Under the pieces are notes generated by a model. That model was not told the DNA's origin. It searched no databases and saw only the letters and a list, made by a program, of their open reading frames with translations. The translations under genes were made by a program, and so were the position numbers. DNA of 64,000 nucleotides from the NCBI RefSeq assembly GCF_003627815.1, contig NZ_CP032698.1:806001-870000 (forward strand). Reading direction: 5' to 3'. This stretch comes from Streptomyces hundungensis. Its GTDB lineage: Bacteria; Actinomycetota; Actinomycetes; Streptomycetales; Streptomycetaceae. The first letter of the stretch is position 1; every line of letters begins with the position of its first letter. Below are positions 41,029-50,072 of this stretch, piece after piece.

Positions 41029-42260
41029 CACGATGCCGACTCTGTGGCTCGACGGCGCTGGCAAGCGTCGTCGATCTGGGGGCGACACCACCGTGCGAGA
41101 GCTTTCTCGCCGCGGACGAACTGGATCGGGCCGAGCCCGCGTACCCGCTGCACCTGCGGGTCTGCACCGACTGCTGGCTCGCGCAGATCCCGCCGCTGAT
41201 CACGCCGGAGGAGACGTTCACGCAGTACGCGTACTTCTCCTCGTACTCGACGTCCTGGGTGGAGCACGCGCGTACCTTCGTCGCCGACGCCGTACAGCGC
41301 CTGGGACTTGGCCCCGACTCCTTCGTGGTCGAGGTCGCGAGCAACGACGGATATCTGCTCAAGCACCTGGTGGACCGCGAGATCCGCTGTCTCGGCATCG
41401 AACCGTCGGTGAACGTCGGCGCCGCCGCGCGGGACGCGGGCGTGCCCACGCTCACGGAGTTCCTCGCCCCCGCCACCGGCGCCGCCGTCCGCGCCGAACA
41501 CGGCCCCGCGGACCTGGTCGTGGCGAACAACGTGTACGCACACATCCCCGACGTCGTCGGCTTCACCCGGGGGCTGCGCGCGCTGGTCGCCGACGACGGC
41601 TGGGTCTCCATCGAGGTGCAGCACCTGCTGACCCTGATGGAGGAGAACCAGTACGACACGATCTACCACGAGCACTTCCAGTACTACACGGTCGCCTCGG
41701 CGATCCGCGCCCTGGCGAGCGGTGGACTCGCCCTCGTGGACGTCGAGTTGCTGCCGACGCACGGGGGATCGATCCGCCTGTGGGCAAGGCCCGCCGAGGT
41801 CGCCGCGGATCCGGCTCCGGCGGTCGCCGATGTGCTGGCCCGCGAGAAGGCCGCAGGGCTTCAAGAGCTCTCCGGTTACGCGGAGTTCTCCGCCCGTGTC
41901 GCCAAGGTCCGCCGTGATCTGCTGCGGTTCCTCATCGAGGCGGCGGACCGCGGCGAGACGGTGGTGGGCTATGGCGCTCCGGGCAAGGGCAACACGCTGC
42001 TCAACCACTGCGGCATCCGGCCCGACCTGCTCCCGTACACCGTCGACCGCAACCCGTACAAGCACGGCAGGTTCACCCCAGGCGCCCGTATTCCGATCCT
42101 GCCGCCCGAGCGGATCGGCGTCGACAAACCCGACTACGTCCTGGTGCTGCCCTGGAATCTGCGGGCCGAGCTGGTCGAGCAGCTGTCCTTCATTCACGCC
42201 TGGGGCGGTCGGCTGGTCTTCCCCATACCGGAACTGAGCATTGTCGAGGTCAAGCCATGA
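41025..42260 (+). CDS. Sugar C-methyltransferase (TylC3/NovU-like)
   Basis: The 411-residue protein has the three-part layout of nucleotide-sugar C-methyltransferases. An N-terminal zinc domain has CRLCGS and CTDC cysteines. The SAM domain contains VVEVASNDGYLLKHL and ANNVYAHIPDV, and is followed by the conserved YHEHFQYYTV. The C-terminal domain has GYGAPGKGNTLLNHCG. It adds a methyl group to a ketosugar carbon, usually C3, through an enediolate. It begins a sugar-modification module with the nucleotidyltransferase and epimerases that follow. ATGA overlap with the previous gene. Confidence 0.9.
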   Translation: MTRCRLCGSTALASVVDLGATPPCESFLAADELDRAEPAYPLHLRVCTDCWLAQIPPLITPEETFTQYAYFSSYSTSWVEHARTFVADAVQRLGLGPDSFVVEVASNDGYLLKHLVDREIRCLGIEPSVNVGAAARDAGVPTLTEFLAPATGAAVRAEHGPADLVVANNVYAHIPDVVGFTRGLRALVADDGWVSIEVQHLLTLMEENQYDTIYHEHFQYYTVASAIRALASGGLALVDVELLPTHGGSIRLWARPAEVAADPAPAVADVLAREKAAGLQELSGYAEFSARVAKVRRDLLRFLIEAADRGETVVGYGAPGKGNTLLNHCGIRPDLLPYTVDRNPYKHGRFTPGARIPILPPERIGVDKPDYVLVLPWNLRAELVEQLSFIHAWGGRLVFPIPELSIVEVKP

Positions 42261-43066
42261 AGGTCGTTCTGTTCTGCGGCGGTTACGGGCTGCGCATGCG
42301 CCAAGGAGCCTTCGACGACATGCCCAAGCCGATGGCCATGGTCGGCCCGAGGCCGCTGATCTGGCACGTCATGCGCTACTACGCCTACTACGGGCACACG
42401 GAGTTCATCCTGTGCCTCGGCTACGGGGCCCATCACATCAAGGACTTCTTCCTCAACTACGAGGAGACGACGTCCAACGACTTCGTGCTGCGGGGCGGCC
42501 GGACCGAGCTGCTGTCCACCGACATCGCCACCTGGACGATCACCTTCGCGCAGACCGGCATCGAGTCACCGATCGGGGAGCGGCTGCGCCGGGTGCGCCA
42601 CCATCTGGACGGCGACGAGATGTTCCTCGCCAACTACGCCGATGTGCTCACCGACGCCCCGCTGCCCCAGATGATCGACCGGTTCGCCGGGCGCGACGCC
42701 GGTGCGTCGATGATGGTGGTGCCACCACAATCCTCCTTCCACTGTGTGGAGTTGGGCGAGGACGGCCTGGTCGGAGGCATCACCGCGGTGAGCGAACTGC
42801 CGCTGTGGGAGAACGGCGGCTACTTCGTCCTGCGCCAGGAGGTGTTCGACCACATCCCCGAGGGCGGGGACCTGGTCGCCGACGGATGTGCCCAACTGGC
42901 CAAGCGGGGGCGGCTGGTGGCGCACCAGCACCGCGGCTTCTGGAAGCCGACCGACACCGTGAAGGAGCGGGCCGCGCTCGACGCCGCCTACGCCCGGGGC
43001 GAGCGCCCGTGGGCGGTGTGGGAACGCGACGGCGTGGGAGCGGGCATCGAGGCGGGGACAGCGTGA
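42257..43066 (+). CDS. Glucose-1-phosphate cytidylyltransferase-like nucleotidyltransferase (RfbF family)
   Basis: The 269-residue enzyme matches RfbF-type sugar nucleotidyltransferases: VVLFCGGYGLRMRQ, MPKPMAMVGPRPLIWHVM, GYGAHHIKDFFLNYEET and MFLANYADVLTDA. These make CDP-glucose from glucose-1-phosphate and CTP, feeding CDP-deoxysugars. The usual partner CDP-glucose 4,6-dehydratase (RfbG) is not in the operon, so the activated sugar and base remain open. ATGA overlap with the methyltransferase gene. Confidence 0.88.
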   Translation: MKVVLFCGGYGLRMRQGAFDDMPKPMAMVGPRPLIWHVMRYYAYYGHTEFILCLGYGAHHIKDFFLNYEETTSNDFVLRGGRTELLSTDIATWTITFAQTGIESPIGERLRRVRHHLDGDEMFLANYADVLTDAPLPQMIDRFAGRDAGASMMVVPPQSSFHCVELGEDGLVGGITAVSELPLWENGGYFVLRQEVFDHIPEGGDLVADGCAQLAKRGRLVAHQHRGFWKPTDTVKERAALDAAYARGERPWAVWERDGVGAGIEAGTA

Positions 43067-43710
43067 TCCGGCTCGGCGCCGGGCGCCCGGAACGGCTCGT
43101 CGCGGTGGGCGCGCACTGCGACGACATCGCCATCGGCGCCGGCGGCACGCTCCTCGCCCTGTGTCTCGCGCGGCCCGGCATCCGCGTGGACGCCCTGGTG
43201 CTCTCCGGTGGTGGCGGCGAGCGGGAGCAGGAGGAACGGGCCGCGCTCGCCGCCTTCTGCCCCGGCGCCGATGTGCGGCTGACCGTCCTCAAACTGCCGG
43301 ACGGGCGGCTGCCCGCGCACTGGGACGAGGCCAAGGCCGCGGTGGAGGAAGTGCGGCTGCGGGCCGACCCGGATCTGGTCCTCGCCCCCCGCACCGACGA
43401 CGCGCACCAGGACCACCGGGGCCTGGCCAAGCTCGTGACCACCGCTTTCCGTGACCATCTGGTGCTGGGCTACGAGATCGTCAAGTGGGACGGCGACCTC
43501 GGCCGTCCCACCGCCTACCAGCCGCTGACACCGGAGGTCGCGGAACGCAAGGCGGAACTGCTGTGGGAGCACTACCCCTCGCAGCGGCACCGGCCCTGGT
43601 ACGACCGGGAGGCCTTCCTCGGTCTCGCCCGCATTCGCGGCATCGAATGCCATGCGCGCTACGCCGAGGCGTTCGCCGTCACCAAACTCGTTCTCGATCT
43701 GGGGGATTGA
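43063..43710 (+). CDS. PIG-L family deacetylase
   Basis: A 215-residue PIG-L/LmbE-type enzyme with AVGAHCDDIAIGAGGTL (the metal-binding AHxDD) and DDAHQDHRGLAK supplying the third histidine. Such enzymes remove acetyl groups from N-acetyl sugars. It may unmask an amino sugar of the glycan or its precursor. Coupled to the nucleotidyltransferase gene by a GTGA overlap. Confidence 0.92.
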   Translation: MIRLGAGRPERLVAVGAHCDDIAIGAGGTLLALCLARPGIRVDALVLSGGGGEREQEERAALAAFCPGADVRLTVLKLPDGRLPAHWDEAKAAVEEVRLRADPDLVLAPRTDDAHQDHRGLAKLVTTAFRDHLVLGYEIVKWDGDLGRPTAYQPLTPEVAERKAELLWEHYPSQRHRPWYDREAFLGLARIRGIECHARYAEAFAVTKLVLDLGD

Positions 43711-43713
43711 ACC

Positions 43714-44778
43714 GTGCGTGTACTGCTGACCGGACACCAGGGCTACCTGGGCACCGTGATGGCCCCGGTCCTGAAAGCCGCGGGGCACGAGGTCGTCGGC
43801 CTCGACTCCGGCCTGTTCGCCGACTGCGTCCTCGGGCCGCCGCCCGTGGACCCGTTGGGCGCCGGGGCATCGCCTGCCGGAGCCGCGCCGAGCACCTGGG
43901 GCCGGGTGGATCTGCGCGACATCACGGCCGAGCACGTGGCGGGCGTGGACGCCGTGATCCACCTCGCCGCGCTGTCCAACGACCCCCTGGGGTCGCTGGC
44001 GCCGGAGCTCACCTTCGACATCAACCACCATGCGTCCGTGCGCCTCGCCACCCTGGCCCGCGACGCCGGAGTGCGGCGCTTCCTGTACGCGTCGACGTGC
44101 TCGGTGTACGGCGCCGCCGGCGGTGACGAGCTGGTGACGGAGGACGCCCCGCTGCGCCCGGTGACACCGTACGCGGAGTCCAAGGTGAGGGTGGAGGACG
44201 ATCTGCACGCGCTGGCCGACGGCGACTTCAGCCCCGTTTACATGCGCAACGCCACCGCCTTCGGCTACTCGCCCCGACTGCGCGCCGACATCGTCCTGAA
44301 CAACCTGGTGGGTCACGCGCTCCTGTCCGGCGAGGTCCTCGTGCTCTCCGACGGCACGCCCTGGCGCCCCCTGGTGCACGCCGCCGACATCGCGCGGGCC
44401 TTCACGGCCGCGCTGACCGCGCCGCGGGAAGCGGTGCACGACCGGGCGTTCAACATCGGCAGCGAGACCAACAACGTCACGGTCGCCGAGATCGCCGATC
44501 AGGTCGCCGAGGCGGTCACCGGCTCACGTGTGGTGATCACCGGCGAGAACGGCGCGGACCCGCGGTCCTACCGCGTGGACTTCTCCCGCTTCCGCGCCGC
44601 GGTCCCCGGCTTCGACTGCGAGTGGACGGTGAAGCAGGGCGCCCTCGAACTCGCCGACGCCTACCGCACGTTCGGCCTGACACGGGAGGACTTCGAGCGG
44701 CGCTTCACCCGCCTCGCCGTCCTGCGCGCGGCCACCGAGGCCGGAACGGTCGACGAGACGCTGCGGTGGCGCCGGTGA
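43714..44778 (+). CDS. NAD-dependent sugar epimerase/dehydratase (extended SDR)
   Basis: The 354-residue protein is an extended short-chain dehydrogenase: VLLTGHQGYLGTVM (nucleotide site), STCSVYG, the catalytic TPYAESK (YxxxK), and RNATAFGYSPRLR. It should act on the nucleotide sugar made in this module, as epimerase, reductase or dehydratase. The absence of an RfbG-type dehydratase leaves open that this enzyme fills that role. Starts three bases after the deacetylase gene. Confidence 0.88.
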   Translation: MRVLLTGHQGYLGTVMAPVLKAAGHEVVGLDSGLFADCVLGPPPVDPLGAGASPAGAAPSTWGRVDLRDITAEHVAGVDAVIHLAALSNDPLGSLAPELTFDINHHASVRLATLARDAGVRRFLYASTCSVYGAAGGDELVTEDAPLRPVTPYAESKVRVEDDLHALADGDFSPVYMRNATAFGYSPRLRADIVLNNLVGHALLSGEVLVLSDGTPWRPLVHAADIARAFTAALTAPREAVHDRAFNIGSETNNVTVAEIADQVAEAVTGSRVVITGENGADPRSYRVDFSRFRAAVPGFDCEWTVKQGALELADAYRTFGLTREDFERRFTRLAVLRAATEAGTVDETLRWRR

Positions 44779-46049
44779 CCGCGCTCGGCGAGGAGATGCA
44801 CGCGCTGGTGGAGCGGCTGTATCCGCTGTGCCGGAGCATCACCGGAGACGGTGTGCGCGCCACCCTCGCGATCGTCGACGAGTACATCCCGCTCCAGGTG
44901 CACGAGGTGCCGACCGGGACGCGGGTGCTGGACTGGACGGTGCCGCAGGAGTGGAACATCCGCGACGCGTACATCGCCGACGCGACGGGCCGCCGGGTCG
45001 TCGACTTCGCCGCGTCCAACCTGCACGTGCTCGGTTACAGCACACCGGTGTCGGCGACGATGTCCCTCGACGAGCTCCGGCCCCATCTGCACACGCTGCC
45101 GGACCAGCCCGCCCTGGTGCCGTACCGCACGAGCTACTACAAGCCGCAGTGGGGATTCTGCCTGGCCCAGGACACCTTGGACGCGCTGCCGGACGGCGCG
45201 TACCAGGTGTGTATCGACTCCACGCTCGCCGACGGCCACCTCACCTATGCCGAACACGTGGTGCCCGGCCAGGTCGCCGACGAAGTGATCGTCTCCTGCC
45301 ATGTGTGCCACCCTTCGCTCGCCAACGACAACCTGGCCGGCATCGCGGTGGCGGTGTTCCTGGCACGCCGACTCGCGGAGCAAACCCCGTACTACACCTA
45401 CCGGTTCCTGTTCGCGCCGGGCACCATCGGGGCGATCACCTGGCTGGCCCGCAACGCGGAACAGATAGAGCGGGTCAAGCACGGTCTGGTGCTCGCCTGC
45501 GCCGGTGACCGGGGGCAGCTCACGTACAAGCAGAGCAGGAACGGCGACGCGGAGATCGACCGCGTGATGCGACACGTGCTGCACACCTCTCAACGCCCGC
45601 ACACGGTCAGGGAGTTCACTCCTTACGGCTACGACGAGCGGCAGTTCTGCTCGCCCGGCTTCGATCTCGGCGTGGGCTCGCTCAGCCGCACGCCGTATGC
45701 GGGCTACCCCGAGTACCACACCTCGGCGGACGACCTCGACTTCGTCTGCGCCGAGGCTCTGGCGGACACCCTCGCCGTCTGTGGCGAGGCGTTCGCCGTC
45801 CTCGACCGCAACCGGCGATACGTGAACCTCAGCCCCTACGGCGAACCGCAGTTGGGCCGACGGGGGCTGTACGACTCGCTCGGAGGCCGCAGCGACGCGA
45901 AACAGGCCGAGATGGCGATGCTGTGGGTGCTCAACTACGCCGACGGCGAGCAGAGTCTGCTGGACATCGCCGAACGGTCGCGGCTGCCGTTCGAGGCGGT
46001 CGCCGCCGCGGCCGGCGCCCTGCGCGACGCCGGGCTGATCAAGGCATGA
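44775..46049 (+). CDS. DUF4910/DUF2172 aminopeptidase-like protein
   Basis: The 424-residue product has the three parts of this family: an N-terminal MHALVERLYPLCRSITGDGVR, a peptidase-like core with VSCHVCHPSLANDNLAGIAV and EYHTSADDLDFV, and a C-terminal winged helix (LLDIAERSRLPFEAV). These are M28-like metal sites (His, Asp, Glu) seen in many polysaccharide loci, where the true role, possibly sugar amide or ester hydrolysis, is unclear. GTG 44775 gives a 4-nt overlap; GTG 44766 is possible. Confidence 0.85.
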   Translation: MTALGEEMHALVERLYPLCRSITGDGVRATLAIVDEYIPLQVHEVPTGTRVLDWTVPQEWNIRDAYIADATGRRVVDFAASNLHVLGYSTPVSATMSLDELRPHLHTLPDQPALVPYRTSYYKPQWGFCLAQDTLDALPDGAYQVCIDSTLADGHLTYAEHVVPGQVADEVIVSCHVCHPSLANDNLAGIAVAVFLARRLAEQTPYYTYRFLFAPGTIGAITWLARNAEQIERVKHGLVLACAGDRGQLTYKQSRNGDAEIDRVMRHVLHTSQRPHTVREFTPYGYDERQFCSPGFDLGVGSLSRTPYAGYPEYHTSADDLDFVCAEALADTLAVCGEAFAVLDRNRRYVNLSPYGEPQLGRRGLYDSLGGRSDAKQAEMAMLWVLNYADGEQSLLDIAERSRLPFEAVAAAAGALRDAGLIKA

Positions 46050-47338
46050 CGCCCGTGGCCGGGACGGAGCGGACGACGACGGCGCCGGGGGGCGCACGGC
46101 GGGCCGTCCTCGGCCGGTTGTCGTGGGGGCTCGCGGACCAGGCCGCCTCCAGCGTCTCCAACTTCGCCGTGGGCATCTATGTGGCCCGCTCGCTCGGGCT
46201 TGCCGCGTTCGGCGTGTTCAGCCTGGCCTGGGTGACCTACGGCGTGGTGCTGAGCGTCTCCCGGGGCCTTGCCACCGACCCGCTCGTGGTGCGCTTCAGC
46301 GGCGTACCGGAGGCGGCCTGGCGCACCGCGGTGGCCCGGTCGTCGGGCACCTCCCTCGCCGTCGGCACCGCCATCGGCGCGGCCTGCCTGGCGGCCGGTC
46401 TCGCCCTGGGCGGTGGCATGGGGCCGGCGTTCGCCTGTCTCGGCGTCATGCTGCCGGGACTGCTGGCGCAGGACGCCTGGCGTTACGCGTTCTTCGCCGC
46501 CGGCGCCGGGCGCAAGGCGTTCGTCAACGACCTCGTCTGGGGCGTCGCGCTCGTCCCGGCCCTGGTGGTGGCGGCCCGCGTGGACACCGTCGCCGCTTTC
46601 GTGCTCGCCTGGGGCGGATCCGCCGCCGTGGCGGCGGTGTACGGCTGCTTCCAGTGCGGCATCCGGCCCCGGGTGGGCGAGGCGCGCCTGTGGCTGCGCG
46701 AGCAGCGCGACCTCGGCTACCGGTATCTGGTGGAGAACGTCGGTGTAAGCGGCGCGAGCCAGTTGCGGGCGTACGGGCTCGGCGCGATCGTCGGGGTCAG
46801 CGCGGTGGGTGTGGTCCGCGGCGCCGAGCTCCTCCTTGGCCCGTTCATGGCGGTGCTCATGGGTCTTTCCCTGGTCACCGTCGCGGAAGCGGCGCGGGTG
46901 CTGCGGCGGGCCCCTGACCGGCTCCGGGGATTCTGTCTCCTGCTGGGCGGCGGGCAGGCCGTCGCCGCACTGCTGTGGGGCGCCGCGCTGCTGCTCCTGC
47001 CGCAGAGGATCGGCGAACTCGCGCTCGGCGCCGTCTGGAGTTCCGCGTCGGCGCTCATCGTGCCGATCACCTTCGGTGTCGCGGGCGCCGGGCTCGGCAC
47101 CGGCGCCGCGGCCGGTCTGCGGGCGCTCGCCGCGGCCCGCCGCAGCCTGCGCTGCCAACTGTTCGCCTCCACCTGTTACGTCATCGGCGGGCTCGGCGGG
47201 GCGGCCGTGGCCGGCACGGTCGGCTCGGCCTGGGGCGTCGCCGCCGCCACGGCCTGCGGCTCGGTCGTGTGGTGGCTGCACCTGCACCGGGCCCTGCGCG
47301 AGCACCGCCCTTCCATCCGCGAAGTGAGGACGCCTTGA
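46046..47338 (+). CDS. wzx: Wzx-type polysaccharide flippase
   Basis: The 430-residue protein has about twelve membrane spans and begins with the typical LGRLSWGLADQAASSVSNFAVGI-type helix (split as QAASSVSNFAVGIYVARSLG). It matches MOP/PST exporters that flip lipid-linked oligosaccharides. It complements the Wzy and Wzz genes in the operon, giving a complete Wzx/Wzy route. ATGA overlap. Confidence 0.85.
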   Translation: MTPVAGTERTTTAPGGARRAVLGRLSWGLADQAASSVSNFAVGIYVARSLGLAAFGVFSLAWVTYGVVLSVSRGLATDPLVVRFSGVPEAAWRTAVARSSGTSLAVGTAIGAACLAAGLALGGGMGPAFACLGVMLPGLLAQDAWRYAFFAAGAGRKAFVNDLVWGVALVPALVVAARVDTVAAFVLAWGGSAAVAAVYGCFQCGIRPRVGEARLWLREQRDLGYRYLVENVGVSGASQLRAYGLGAIVGVSAVGVVRGAELLLGPFMAVLMGLSLVTVAEAARVLRRAPDRLRGFCLLLGGGQAVAALLWGAALLLLPQRIGELALGAVWSSASALIVPITFGVAGAGLGTGAAAGLRALAAARRSLRCQLFASTCYVIGGLGGAAVAGTVGSAWGVAAATACGSVVWWLHLHRALREHRPSIREVRTP

Positions 47339-48282
47339 CCACCTCTCCCCGGTTGAGCATCGGCCTGCCCGTCTACAACGGCGAGCAGTACCTCTCCGAG
47401 TCGCTCGACGCCCTGCTCGGCCAGACCTACGAAGACTTCGAGCTGGTCGTCTCCGACAACGCCTCGACCGACGAAACACAGGCCATCTGCCGTGCGTACG
47501 CCGCCCAGGACACACGCATCCGCTACCTCCGGCTGCCACGCAACATCGGCGCCGCACCCAACCACAACCACGTCTTCACCCAGTGTCGCGGCGAACTCTT
47601 CAAGTGGGCCTCACACGACGACCTATACGCCCGGGACCTGCTGGGGCGCTGTGTGGCGGCGCTCGACGAGCGGCCGGAGGTGATCCTCGCGCACTCCGGG
47701 CAGGCGGTGATCGACGGCGACGGCAAGGTCAAGGTCCCCTACCCGTACGGACTCGCCACGGACTCGCCGCACGCCCCGGAGCGCTTCCGCAGCCTGCTCT
47801 TCGAGCCCGGCGGCGACGACTTCTACGGGGTGATGCGCGCCGATGTGCTGCGCCGTGTGAAGCCGCACGACAGCTACCACCACGCGGACCGCACGTTCGT
47901 CGCCGAGATCACCCTGCACGGGCCCTTCCATCAGGTGCCCGAGCTGCTGTACTTCCGCCGCGACCACCCCGACCGCGCCGAGCGCGCGAACCCTTCGAAG
48001 CGTTCCCGCTGCGTCAATCTGGACCCGCGCCGGGCGGGCCCGCTGCATCCCACGCCCCGGCTGCTCGCCGAGTACGTCTGGGGTTTCGCCTCGGCGATCC
48101 GGCGGGCGCCGTTGTCCTCGGCCGACCGGCGCGCCTGCTACCGCCACTTGGCCGCGTGGATGACCAGTCGGCTCCGGCCCGGCGCCGGCGAGCGGGTCGA
48201 GGACCGCGCCCCGGTCGACCCGGCTGAGTTCACCGTCTCCGTCGACGCCCTCGTCGCCGGCCGGGAGGGACGCCAGACATGA
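47335..48282 (+). CDS. Glycosyltransferase family 2
   Basis: A 315-residue GT-A enzyme: SIGLPVYNGEQYLSESLDAL, the donor site ELVVSDNASTDET and ELFKWASHDDLYARD with the DxD-like HDD. It transfers one sugar of the repeat unit. The TTG start overlaps the flippase stop as TTGA. Confidence 0.9.
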   Translation: MTTSPRLSIGLPVYNGEQYLSESLDALLGQTYEDFELVVSDNASTDETQAICRAYAAQDTRIRYLRLPRNIGAAPNHNHVFTQCRGELFKWASHDDLYARDLLGRCVAALDERPEVILAHSGQAVIDGDGKVKVPYPYGLATDSPHAPERFRSLLFEPGGDDFYGVMRADVLRRVKPHDSYHHADRTFVAEITLHGPFHQVPELLYFRRDHPDRAERANPSKRSRCVNLDPRRAGPLHPTPRLLAEYVWGFASAIRRAPLSSADRRACYRHLAAWMTSRLRPGAGERVEDRAPVDPAEFTVSVDALVAGREGRQT

Positions 48283-49517
48283 CGTCACCCGCTCAACTCC
48301 CGGTGCGCGTCGGGGTGTTCGGGCTGCTCGGCTCCGGAAACCTCGGCAACGACGGATCCCTCGAGGCCGTGCTGGCGTACCTCCGCGCCGAGCACCCGGA
48401 GGCGGCGGTGGACGCGCTGTGTGGCGGACCCGAGATCGTCACGAGCCGATACGGGATTCCCGCGACGCGACTGCACTGGTACCGGGGGGAGTACCGGACC
48501 GCCTCGCGGGCGGGGGCGATCGCGGGCAAGGGGCTCGGCAAGCTCGTCGACGCCGCGCGCACCGCGGCCTGGGTGCGGCGGCACGATGTGGTGATCGTGC
48601 CGGGCATGGGCGTTCTGGAGGCGACGCTGCCGCTGCGGCCCTGGGGCTTCCCGTACTCGCTGTTCCTGCTCTGCGCGAGCGGCCGGCTGGCCGGCACACG
48701 GGTCGCCCTGGTCGGCGTCGGCGCCGCCCCGATCACCAGTCGGGTGACCCGGGCCCTGGTGCGCTGGTCGGCGCGGCTCGCCACCTACCGCTCGTACCGT
48801 GACGCCCTGTCCCGTGACGCGATGCGGTCCCTGGGCGTGGACACCGCGCGCGACGAGGTGTACCCGGACCTCGCGTTCGCCCTGCCGACACCACGGGCGA
48901 GCGCGCCGCCGGGGCCGCCGGGCCCGGTCTGTGTCGGCGTCATGGACTACCACGGCAGCGACGACGACCGGGCGCGCGCCGAGACGATCCATCGACGCTA
49001 TCTCGACGGGACGACCCGGTTCGTCCGTGCACTGGTGGAGGACGGCAGGCCGGTCCGGCTGCTCATCGGCGACGAGGTGGATCGTCCGGTGGTCGCCGCG
49101 ATCCTCGACGCGGTGCCCTCGCCGCTGGTCACCGCCGCCGAGACGTCCTCCCTCTCCGAGCTGATGGCGGAGATGGCGGCGGCCGACAGCGTGGTGGCGA
49201 CGCGCTACCACAACCTGGTGTGCGCGTTGAAGGTCGGCACACCCACGCTCGCGCTCAGCTATGCGGCGAAGAGCGACGCACTCATGGACCGGATGGGCCT
49301 GGCCGCGTACTGCCATCCGGCGCGCGAGGTCGACGCGGACCGGCTCCTCGATCAGTTCCGTTCCCTTGAGCGGCGATCGGCGCGGTTGCGTCAGACGCTC
49401 GTCGAGCGCAACCTGATCGCCGAACGCCAACTGGCCCGCCAGTTCGCCGACTTGACCGCGGCCCTGTTCCCGGCGGCCGCGCGCATCCCCGTCCACGCCA
49501 TGCCGGAGGAGCCATGA
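48279..49517 (+). CDS. Polysaccharide pyruvyltransferase family protein
   Basis: The 412-residue product has the PS_pyruv_trans pattern GVFGLLGSGNLGNDGSLEAV, VIVPGMGVLEA and the C-terminal VVATRYHNLVCALKVGTP. It would use phosphoenolpyruvate to place a pyruvate ketal on a sugar, giving an acidic polymer. ATGA overlap with the GT2 gene. Confidence 0.9.
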   Translation: MTSPAQLPVRVGVFGLLGSGNLGNDGSLEAVLAYLRAEHPEAAVDALCGGPEIVTSRYGIPATRLHWYRGEYRTASRAGAIAGKGLGKLVDAARTAAWVRRHDVVIVPGMGVLEATLPLRPWGFPYSLFLLCASGRLAGTRVALVGVGAAPITSRVTRALVRWSARLATYRSYRDALSRDAMRSLGVDTARDEVYPDLAFALPTPRASAPPGPPGPVCVGVMDYHGSDDDRARAETIHRRYLDGTTRFVRALVEDGRPVRLLIGDEVDRPVVAAILDAVPSPLVTAAETSSLSELMAEMAAADSVVATRYHNLVCALKVGTPTLALSYAAKSDALMDRMGLAAYCHPAREVDADRLLDQFRSLERRSARLRQTLVERNLIAERQLARQFADLTAALFPAAARIPVHAMPEEP

Positions 49518-50065
49518 AGGCGATCGAGGTCCCCGAGATCGACGGCGCGTATCTCTTCGTACCGACACCCCATGCCGACGAACGCGGCTTCTTCTGCCGC
49601 ACTTTCGACGCCGATGTCGTCCGCTCGGTGGGCCTCGACCCGGGCGCCTTCCTCCAGGACAGCGTGTCCCGTTCGGTACGGGGCGTACTGCGCGGCCTGC
49701 ATCTGCGCGCGGGTGCCGGGGAGGCCAAGCTCGTGCGGTGCTCCCACGGCAGGATCTTCGACGTCGTCGTGGACCTGCGGCCGGGCTCCCCCACCTATCG
49801 CACCGTAGCCTCCTTCGAGCTGTCCGGCGAGACGCAGGTGACGCTGTACATCCCGGCCGGGTGCGCACACGGCTTCCAGGCTCTGACGGAGACGGCCGAC
49901 ACCTCGTACCGGATCGACCGCCCGCACGATCCGGCCGAGGACGTGACGATCGCGTTCGACGACCCGGAGCTCGCCATTCCGTGGCCGCTGCCGGTCACGT
50001 CGATGTCCCAGCGGGACCGGGAGGCGCCAACGCTCGACGAGGCACTCAAGCGAATGGAGAGGTGA
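49514..50065 (+). CDS. dTDP-4-dehydrorhamnose 3,5-epimerase-like protein (RmlC family)
   Basis: The 183-residue cupin has RGVLRGLHLRAG with the catalytic-type His, VVDLRPGSPTYRT and PAGCAHGFQAL. In most RmlC enzymes a tyrosine pair precedes the DPAxE segment; here that place reads RPHDPAED, so the acid residue may be missing and activity may be altered (for example single epimerisation). It acts on a 4-keto nucleotide sugar of this module. Coupled by ATGA. Confidence 0.88.
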   Translation: MKAIEVPEIDGAYLFVPTPHADERGFFCRTFDADVVRSVGLDPGAFLQDSVSRSVRGVLRGLHLRAGAGEAKLVRCSHGRIFDVVVDLRPGSPTYRTVASFELSGETQVTLYIPAGCAHGFQALTETADTSYRIDRPHDPAEDVTIAFDDPELAIPWPLPVTSMSQRDREAPTLDEALKRMER

Positions 50066-50072
50066 TGCCGGC

